Positions 5,620-10,400 of a stretch of DNA of 10,400 nt are shown piece by piece (position 1 is the first letter of the stretch; every line of letters starts with the position of its first letter). The notes under the pieces are model-generated. The model made no database searches. It had not been told where the DNA came from and saw nothing but the letters and a program-made list of their open reading frames with translations. The position numbers and the translations under genes are program-made. The stretch covers positions 1-10,400 of the forward strand of contig CACYDD010000157.1 in assembly GCA_902773065.1 (NCBI GenBank). The letters run 5' to 3'. Source of the stretch: an uncultured Ruminococcus sp. Its GTDB lineage: Bacteria; Bacillota; Clostridia; Oscillospirales; Acutalibacteraceae.

Positions 5620-5958
5620 TTGCTGAAACTGCCGGTTTGTCCGCATTGCCATGCTGTTTACAGCTACAAGGAAGTAAGCAATATGAAACAGGGGATTCAT
5701 TTTTGCTATCACTGCGGAAAAAAATTCAAAGTAAATAAGATATTATACGGTTCAATTTTTATCTGTATTGTATGTATCCTTTTGATTGCAGCAAATCTGA
5801 TGATCCTTTTCAGCTCGGAGCATTTTATTCCGCTTTTGATCATGCTTTCCGACCTTGCTGTTGTTACAGCAGCAGTTCTGATGCTGCCGCTGACAGTGGT
5901 TTTTAAAGCGGAAAAAATCACCAAATCAGAGAAAAAGAAGATGAAAACGAATCACTGA
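5620..5958 (+). CDS. Small zinc-ribbon two-TM membrane protein, function unknown
   Basis: From TTG 5620 this is a 112-residue protein starting MLKLPVCPHCH. Two CxxC knuckles, CPHC (7-10) and CYHC (29-32), form a likely zinc ribbon. They are followed by KVNKILYG and two hydrophobic segments (about 45-65 and 70-95), then a short Lys-rich tail (about 97-112). The pattern CPxCH, then GxHxC, then NKxxYG (NKSIYG versus NKILYG), then the first membrane segment is shared with the preceding 285-residue protein, so the two look like tandem paralogues; this one lacks the acidic extension. A zinc-binding membrane adaptor is plausible but unproven. The last two sense codons and the stop (AAT CAC TGA) lie within a 7-bp tandem-repeat array that continues toward gyrB, so the C-terminal end may vary between strains. 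Confidence 0.8.
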   Translation: MLKLPVCPHCHAVYSYKEVSNMKQGIHFCYHCGKKFKVNKILYGSIFICIVCILLIAANLMILFSSEHFIPLLIMLSDLAVVTAAVLMLPLTVVFKAEKITKSEKKKMKTNH

Positions 5959-5999
5959 TCACTGATCACTGATCACTAATCACTATTAACTATTTACTA
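5951..5999. repeat. 7-bp tandem repeat array upstream of gyrB
   Basis: Three exact copies of ATCACTG (5951-5957, 5958-5964, 5965-5971) are followed by two of ATCACTA (5972-5985), then decayed units TTAACTA (5986-5992) and TTTACTA (5993-5999). A further ACCACTA occurs at 6008-6014. The array begins in the last codons of the preceding gene and fills most of the 77-base gap before gyrB. Copies decay progressively toward gyrB. It creates three GATC sites exactly 7 bases apart. Its function is unknown; slipped-strand expansion is a likely origin. Confidence 0.9.
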
Positions 6000-6035
6000 A
6001 AATGCTAACCACTAAACGGAGGTAAGTAAAATATA

Positions 6036-7979
6036 ATGGAAAATAATGACATTTCTCAAACAACGCAGGAATATGGCGCGAATGAAATACAGGTTCTGGA
6101 AGGTCTGGAAGCGGTCAGAAAAAGACCGGGTATGTATATCGGTTCCACAGGACCGAGAGGACTTCATCATCTTGTGTATGAAATCGTTGACAACTCCATA
6201 GATGAAGCGTTGGCAGGCTACTGCACAAAAATCGATGTGGAAATTCTGGAAGGAAATATTATCAGAGTTACTGACAACGGAAGAGGTATCCCTGTCGGCA
6301 TACAGCCAAAACTCGGCATCCCGGCTGTTACTGTTGTATTTACGGTTCTTCATGCAGGCGGTAAATTCGGCGGCGGCGGTTACAAAGTAGCAGGCGGTCT
6401 GCATGGTGTGGGTGCATCTGTTGTGAATGCACTTTCTGAATGGACAGAGGTAGAAGTCTATGACGGACAGAATGTCTACCGCCAGCGTTTTGAAAGAGGG
6501 GCACAGGTAACCGAGCTTCAGAAAATGGAGGAGACTGAACGAAAGGGTACAGTTGTCAGTTTTAAGGCTGACCCGGAAATATTTACCGAAACAACGGTTT
6601 ATGATTATGAAACGCTTTCTATCAGACTGCGCGAGCAGGCATTTCTGAATGCAGGTATCCATATCGAACTGAAAGACCTCAGAGATCCCGAAAATATCCA
6701 GAGCGAAAACTTTTTCTATGAGGGCGGCGTTTCCAGCTTTGTCGAATATGTGCATAAGAAAAGAGGGCTGGATGTCATTCATCCCGATATTATGCACTTT
6801 CAGGCAAAAAATGAGGACGATACGGCTTCGGCAGAAATTGCCATGCAATATAACGACAGTTATAATGAGCTGATCCTTTCCTTTGCCAATAATATACATA
6901 CCACCGACGGCGGTACGCATGAGGAAGGCTTTAAAAGAGCACTCACAAGAGTGATGAACGATTATGCTAAAAAATTCAATATCATCAAAGAGGGCGAAAA
7001 GAGTCTGAGCGGTGAGGATATCAGAGAAGGTCTTACGGCTGTTATCAGCGTGAAGCTGAAGGATGCACAGTTTGAAAGCCAGACAAAGGCAAAACTGGGT
7101 AATACTTCTATCAGAAGTCTTGTAGATAAACTCATCAGTGATAAGCTGGAGCAGTATCTGGAAGAAAATCCGGCAACCGCAAAGGCAATATTTGATAAGG
7201 CACTGATGGCGGCAAAGGCAAGAGAAGCCGCAAGAAAAGCAAGAGATCTGGCACGAAGAAAGACAGCAATGGAGGGTGCAGGTCTTCCTGGTAAGCTTGC
7301 CGACTGTCAGTCCAAAAATGTTGACGAAACAGAAGTATATATCGTAGAGGGAGATTCCGCAGGAGGCTCTGCCAAAAACGGCAGAGACAGACGTTTCCAG
7401 GCAATTCTTCCGCTATGGGGCAAAATGCTGAATGTAGAAAAGGCAAGACTTGATCGTGTTTACGGTAATGACAAGCTGATGCCTGTTATTACAGCACTCG
7501 GATGCGGAATCGGTGATGAAATCGACCTGAATAAACTTCGCTATGGTAAAATCATTATTATGGCAGATGCCGATGTCGATGGTTCGCATATCCGAACGCT
7601 GATGCTTACTTTCTTTTTCCGCTTTATGCGTCCGCTGATCGAAGAAGGTCATGTTTATATCGCACAGCCGCCGCTTTACAGAATTACCAAGGGTAAGGAC
7701 AACCATTATTATGCGTATTCTGATGAAGAAAGAGATAAAATTATGGCGGAACTCGGCGGAAAATATGAGATACAGCGTTACAAAGGTCTTGGTGAGATGG
7801 ATCCCCAGCAGCTCTGGGAAACCACAATGGATCCGTCAACAAGAATCATGCTGCGTGTCGAAATGGAGGACGCTGCGGCAGCAGACGAAGTATTTACCAT
7901 TCTCATGGGTGACAAAGTAGAGCCAAGAAGAGAATTTATCGAGAAAAATGCCAAATATGTACAGAATCTTGATGTGTGA
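6036..7979 (+). CDS. gyrB: DNA gyrase subunit B
   Basis: GyrB is the ATPase subunit of the A2B2 gyrase that introduces negative supercoils ahead of forks. The 647-residue protein has the GHKL ATPase domain with EIVDNSIDEALAG (49-61, catalytic Glu49) and VTDNGRGIP, then the transducer domain. The Toprim domain carries EGDSAGGSAKNGRDR (438-452, acidic residue Glu438) and the metal-binding MADADVDGSH (509-518, Asp511 and Asp513). The ending RYKGLGEMDPQQLWETTMDP and the final KYVQNLDV are typical of GyrB rather than ParE. The length fits the short Gram-positive form. GGAGGT (6018-6023) lies 12 bases before the ATG, slightly long spacing. At the position of E. coli Lys447 the residue is Trp (ILPLWGK, Trp461). 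The gene lies between two heptamer repeat arrays. Confidence 0.98.
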   Translation: MENNDISQTTQEYGANEIQVLEGLEAVRKRPGMYIGSTGPRGLHHLVYEIVDNSIDEALAGYCTKIDVEILEGNIIRVTDNGRGIPVGIQPKLGIPAVTVVFTVLHAGGKFGGGGYKVAGGLHGVGASVVNALSEWTEVEVYDGQNVYRQRFERGAQVTELQKMEETERKGTVVSFKADPEIFTETTVYDYETLSIRLREQAFLNAGIHIELKDLRDPENIQSENFFYEGGVSSFVEYVHKKRGLDVIHPDIMHFQAKNEDDTASAEIAMQYNDSYNELILSFANNIHTTDGGTHEEGFKRALTRVMNDYAKKFNIIKEGEKSLSGEDIREGLTAVISVKLKDAQFESQTKAKLGNTSIRSLVDKLISDKLEQYLEENPATAKAIFDKALMAAKAREAARKARDLARRKTAMEGAGLPGKLADCQSKNVDETEVYIVEGDSAGGSAKNGRDRRFQAILPLWGKMLNVEKARLDRVYGNDKLMPVITALGCGIGDEIDLNKLRYGKIIIMADADVDGSHIRTLMLTFFFRFMRPLIEEGHVYIAQPPLYRITKGKDNHYYAYSDEERDKIMAELGGKYEIQRYKGLGEMDPQQLWETTMDPSTRIMLRVEMEDAAAADEVFTILMGDKVEPRREFIEKNAKYVQNLDV

Positions 7980-7983
7980 TGTC

Positions 7984-8018
7984 AGGATTTAGGATTCAGG
8001 GTTCAGGATTCAGGGTGT
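7984..8018. repeat. 7-bp tandem repeat array downstream of gyrB
   Basis: Five consecutive 7-bp units read AGGATTT (7984-7990), AGGATTC (7991-7997), AGGGTTC (7998-8004), AGGATTC (8005-8011) and AGGGTGT (8012-8018). The array begins 4 bases after the gyrB stop in the 100-base gap before the next gene. It has the same period as the array upstream of gyrB but an unrelated unit. Its function is unknown; it is not a hairpin and has no terminator features. Confidence 0.85.
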
Positions 8019-8045
8019 GTGCTTCTAAATCCATTAAAATTGACA

Positions 8046-8059
8046 GCGGAGCACTCCGC
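8046..8059. repeat. Short perfect inverted repeat before a YcxB-like gene
   Basis: GCGGAG and CTCCGC are separated by two bases (CA), 20 bases before the next start codon and immediately before its ribosome-binding region. The tight loop means an RNA hairpin would need to open the innermost pair. It could be an operator for a dimeric regulator or could modulate translation, but there is no U-run, so it is not an intrinsic terminator. It may be chance. Confidence 0.4.
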
Positions 8060-8079
8060 ATGAGGAAAGGGAAGAATGA

Positions 8080-8730
8080 ATGAGCGGTCACGACAGTGAA
8101 GAAGAAAACAAAATTAAGGAAATTGTCAAAGAGCTTGAAAATGCCGAAAATGAGGATAATCCCGAATGGGACGGATCGGAAGGCGAACTGGTAAGCGATG
8201 ATGATGCGGAAGATTATGAAATTCCCGAAACAGGATATAAAATTTCCTATGTTCTGACACAGGACGAGATGTATAACTGTCTGTATCACAGCAATATGAT
8301 CAAAACCAAAGGAGCAAGGGCAGTTCTGCAAAGTATTCTGCTTGCAGCTGCGGCTGTCATATTCTTTGTTGTTTATTTCACAACAAAATCGCAGTACAAC
8401 CAATACAATCTGGTGTTTGGTATTATTTGCTTGATTACAATCGCAGCAATTTGGATCGTTCCGCATTTATACCTGAAAAATATGTCGAAAATGATGGCAG
8501 ACGGCAAAACCGTTGAAGCGGAGATCTATCCGACACATATCGATATCGGCAGAAATGACGGTCAGTGGAGTATTCAGCTTGACGGCAGGTCACAGATAGA
8601 AGAATTTGACAATATTATTATGATCTGTACCGAAAAGGACAGGGCATTCGCGATTCCCGAAAGAGTGATCGAGCCTGATGTCTATAACGAAATCAGAGCA
8701 ATTCTGCTTTCAGGTACAGAACCGAAATAG
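8080..8730 (+). CDS. YcxB-like membrane protein with acidic N-terminal extension
   Basis: This 216-residue protein has an acidic, probably disordered N-terminus (21 Asp/Glu against 3 Lys in the first 50 residues). Two membrane segments follow (about 81-101 and 110-131) and then a cytoplasmic beta-rich domain ending in FAIPERVIEP (190-199). The layout of two adjacent TM helices followed by about 80 residues with a motif like IPKR is that of the YcxB-like family, whose function is unknown. A purine-rich ribosome-binding region, GAGGAAAGGGAAG (8062-8074), precedes the ATG; another ATG at 8076 is out of frame. Two further YcxB-like genes lie downstream before gyrA, so this is one of three local paralogues, and the only one with the acidic extension. 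The family call is by pattern. Confidence 0.8.
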   Translation: MSGHDSEEENKIKEIVKELENAENEDNPEWDGSEGELVSDDDAEDYEIPETGYKISYVLTQDEMYNCLYHSNMIKTKGARAVLQSILLAAAAVIFFVVYFTTKSQYNQYNLVFGIICLITIAAIWIVPHLYLKNMSKMMADGKTVEAEIYPTHIDIGRNDGQWSIQLDGRSQIEEFDNIIMICTEKDRAFAIPERVIEPDVYNEIRAILLSGTEPK

Positions 8731-8744
8731 TTTTGGAGAAGCAT

Positions 8745-9170
8745 ATGGAGAAAATTAACAGATTAAATATTACCGCCCGTTATGCTGAAACGGATATGAT
8801 GGGCATTATCCATCATTCTGTCTATCCGGTATGGTTTGAGGCGGCAAGAACAGAATTTATCAAAGTTACGGGAATTACCTATTCCGAACTTGAAAAACAG
8901 GGAGTGATGCTTCCGCTGGCAGAACTTTCATGCAGATATATCAGCCCTGTTCATTATGAGGATGAAGTAACGATAGAAACAAGGGTCTCAAAATTGAGCT
9001 TTGCTAAAATAGAATTTTCCTACAGAGTGATACTTGATGGTGAGGTCAAAGTTGAAGGACACACACTGCACGGTTTTGTCAGCAGTGAAACTTTCCGCCC
9101 GGTCAGTATCAAAAAGGCGAATGCCGAATTTTATGAAAAGCTGAAAGAAATCGTTACTTCCGGATGGTGA
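8745..9170 (+). CDS. Acyl-CoA thioesterase of the YbgC/FadM hotdog family
   Basis: This 141-residue protein probably hydrolyses acyl-CoA thioesters in the cytoplasm. The N-terminal sequence ARYAETDMMGIIHHSVYPVW carries the family signature, with Asp17 as the expected catalytic residue, followed by FEAARTEF. Later segments PLAELSCRYISPVHYEDEV and KIEFSYRV fit the hotdog fold. The length is normal for the family. ATG 8745 is chosen because GGAG (8735-8738) lies 6 bases upstream; an in-frame TTG at 8733 would overlap that site. The gene starts 14 bases after the preceding YcxB-like gene and ends 4 bases before the next one, so it is probably cotranscribed with them. The substrate is not predictable from sequence, and no link to gyrase is evident. 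Confidence 0.92.
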   Translation: MEKINRLNITARYAETDMMGIIHHSVYPVWFEAARTEFIKVTGITYSELEKQGVMLPLAELSCRYISPVHYEDEVTIETRVSKLSFAKIEFSYRVILDGEVKVEGHTLHGFVSSETFRPVSIKKANAEFYEKLKEIVTSGW

Positions 9171-9174
9171 TATT

Positions 9175-9759
9175 ATGGCAGTAAACGGAGAAAATCCTGT
9201 ACTGACATTTCAGAATAAACTGAGAATACGGGAATATGCTGAGGGATACAGGCTTTATGACCTTATCAGAGGTGCGTCAAAGGGCAGGGAATGGAAAGCA
9301 TCTGTATTTTTCTTTCTTGGGATCGCTATGCTGTTTATGCTGATGATGAATGATTTCAATATCCCGAAACTCCCTGTATGCACCATCGTTCTTTTGATTT
9401 GTATGTATATGTGTACACACTACATTTATATGCTGCCGAAAAAAGCAAAGCTGAAAGGGGAGCATATTTTTAAAAGCTCGAAGCTTCTTTCAAAGGAATA
9501 TACATTTCAATTCAATAAAGACTATTTTATTATGGAAAACGAATTTGAAAAGCTGAAAAGATACTATACAGAAATTACCGACTGCATTGAAACAGATGAG
9601 CTGTTTTTGCTGATCGGGGGAATTGAAAAGCAGATTATTGTGATTTCAAAGAGAAGTCTGAAGGAAGAAGAAAGTCAGATTCTTTCCCACCATTTCAAAA
9701 GAGAAATGATCAGGCAGTACCGAAGAACAAAAAGTAAACATAAAGGAAGAAAAGTCTGA
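9175..9759 (+). CDS. YcxB-like two-TM membrane protein
   Basis: A 194-residue protein with a charged N-terminal segment, two hydrophobic helices (about 42-58 and 67-87) and a cytoplasmic domain. The stretch YTFQFNKDYFIMENEFEKLKRYYTEITDCIETDELFLLI leads to IVISKRSL (155-162), the expected YcxB-like pattern. The C-terminal 20 residues are strongly basic (KREMIRQYRRTKSKHKGRKV), unlike the other two local paralogues. The start ATG lies 4 bases after the thioesterase stop, with a weak purine-rich site (GGATGG, 9162-9167), suggesting translational coupling. Its stop overlaps the next start by one base (TGATG). The function of the family is unknown. Confidence 0.82.
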   Translation: MAVNGENPVLTFQNKLRIREYAEGYRLYDLIRGASKGREWKASVFFFLGIAMLFMLMMNDFNIPKLPVCTIVLLICMYMCTHYIYMLPKKAKLKGEHIFKSSKLLSKEYTFQFNKDYFIMENEFEKLKRYYTEITDCIETDELFLLIGGIEKQIIVISKRSLKEEESQILSHHFKREMIRQYRRTKSKHKGRKV

Positions 9760-10301
9760 TGAAATCCGAAATTAAAGAAAGCTTTCTGATAACGGAAGAA
9801 GATTATATTGATATGTGTCTTTCAAGGCAGAAATATATGATCCCGAAGGAGAATAAAATTATTCTTGCAGTCATGGGGATCATTGCTATTCTTTGCGGAA
9901 CGGAAGCGTTTATCAATATCAGAGGAAATGTTTATCAGATCATATGCTGGTTTCTGCTGATAGGAATAGGGCTTTATGTTCTGTCTTATTATGAAGTGAT
10001 CAATCCGCTGATCACAAAAGATCATGCAGCAAAATTTTTCCGGTACAATCAGAAGCTGATCAATTCAAAAACATTTACAATAAATTCCGAAACATTTAGC
10101 ATGACAGACCAGATGCACTGTATCAAAATACCAATAAGATATATTGATAAAATTGTTGAAAGCAAAACAACTTTATTGATATTTACAGGTAAAGAAGAAT
10201 TTACATTTGTTCCTAAAAGAGTACTTTCAAAGGAACAGATTAATATCATCCGAAGCATGATTGCAGAGGAGAAATATGTCAGATTACCGAAAGAGGTGTA
10301 A
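9759..10301 (+). CDS. YcxB-like two-TM membrane protein
   Basis: The 180-residue protein has a short N-terminal domain, two membrane helices (about 33-52 and 58-78) and a C-terminal domain with TFTINSETFSMTDQ (105-118) and FTFVPKRVLSKEQ (148-160). That last motif is the clearest YcxB-like signature of the three local copies. The ATG overlaps the stop of the preceding paralogue, so the two are probably translated together and may form a heteromeric complex (inference). Its last two sense codons (GAG GTG) form the ribosome-binding site of gyrA. The function is unknown. Confidence 0.85.
   Translation: MKSEIKESFLITEEDYIDMCLSRQKYMIPKENKIILAVMGIIAILCGTEAFINIRGNVYQIICWFLLIGIGLYVLSYYEVINPLITKDHAAKFFRYNQKLINSKTFTINSETFSMTDQMHCIKIPIRYIDKIVESKTTLLIFTGKEEFTFVPKRVLSKEQINIIRSMIAEEKYVRLPKEV
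10293..10298 (+). promoter_or_regulatory. gyrA ribosome-binding site (decides a TTG start)
   Basis: GAGGTG forms the last two sense codons of the preceding YcxB-like gene and lies 6 bases before TTG 10305. It supports TTG as the gyrA start and couples gyrA translation to the upstream gene. Confidence 0.8.
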
Positions 10302-10304
10302 ATT

Positions 10305-10400
10305 TTGGATATTCAAGAAGCATTGTCCAATACAAAAATTATAGATGTGGATATAGAAAGGGAAATGAAAAAATCATTCCTCGATTATTCTATGTCCGTA
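10305..10400 (+). CDS. gyrA: DNA gyrase subunit A, N-terminal part
   Basis: Thirty-two codons are present before the right edge. From TTG 10305 the protein reads MDIQEALSNTKIIDVDIERE and then MKKSFLDYSMSV, the diagnostic GyrA N-terminus (family pattern EMKxSFLDYxMSVIVxRALPD). GyrA carries the active-site Tyr and forms the DNA gate; that part lies beyond the window. The TTG start is 3 bases after the stop of the YcxB-like gene and is served by GAGGTG (10293-10298). ParC is a less likely alternative given the neighbouring gyrB and origin context. Confidence 0.95.
   Translation, partial: MDIQEALSNTKIIDVDIEREMKKSFLDYSMSV

Noticed and set aside
5951..5999. Heptamer array as a CRISPR or DnaA-binding iteron array
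   Set aside because: There are no spacers between the units, the unit is too short for CRISPR, and neither ATCACTG nor its complement resembles the DnaA boxes in oriC.
6032..6037. TATAAT just before gyrB as a -10 box
   Set aside because: It overlaps the gyrB start codon, so a transcript from it would begin inside the coding sequence, and there is no -35 partner.
6012..6920. Antisense open frame of 302 codons across gyrB
   Set aside because: It is opposite unmistakable gyrB sequence; the translation is Cys/Phe-rich without domains, typical of a shadow frame.
8733..8744. TTG 8733 as the thioesterase start
   Set aside because: It overlaps the GGAG ribosome-binding site that serves ATG 8745, and the extra residues are not part of the family.

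Overview
The window is a chromosomal replication-origin neighbourhood of a Gram-positive bacterium. It reads, left to right: rpmH (minus strand, cut by the left edge), dnaA, oriC, dnaN, a small S4 RNA-binding gene, recF, remB-like, two zinc-ribbon membrane genes, gyrB, a YcxB-like gene, a YbgC-type thioesterase gene, two more YcxB-like genes, and the first 32 codons of gyrA. The core order is the conserved Bacillota one. The moderate-to-low GC content, the AGGAGG-type Shine-Dalgarno sites, the frequent TTG starts and the accessory genes fit a clostridial lineage, probably Oscillospiraceae/Ruminococcus-like. That placement is inference from style and protein sequence, not a database match.

Region 1-425 holds the divergent rpmH and dnaA promoters, each with good -35/-10 boxes, in an AT-rich spacer. 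Region 426-2040 holds dnaA and the dnaA-dnaN spacer. The spacer is packed with about ten 9-bp boxes built on a TCAAC core instead of the usual TCCAC. They are followed by a short GC element, five DnaA-trio triplets and a roughly 90% AT tract, so the complete basal unwinding architecture of a bacterial origin can be read directly. Region 2041-4715 is a tight run (dnaN, S4, recF, remB) with stop/start overlaps of 4 and 1 bases and one 1-base gap, implying cotranscription and translational coupling.

Region 4748-5958 carries two apparently paralogous zinc-ribbon plus two-TM proteins, the first with a long acidic tail. gyrB (6036-7979) is bracketed by two different arrays of 7-bp tandem repeats. 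Between gyrB and gyrA lie a thioesterase and three YcxB-like two-TM proteins of unknown function. No convincing intrinsic terminator is visible between dnaN and gyrA, so the run may be largely cotranscribed.

Everything from dnaA rightward is on the plus strand and rpmH is on the minus strand, so all genes would be co-directional with forks leaving oriC. There are no tRNA or rRNA genes, CRISPR arrays, insertion sequences or phage genes that I can see. The most noteworthy signals are the lineage-shifted DnaA box set with matching non-consensus residues in the DnaA DNA-binding domain, the heptamer arrays flanking gyrB, and the uncharacterised membrane-protein gene families wedged between gyrase and replication genes.
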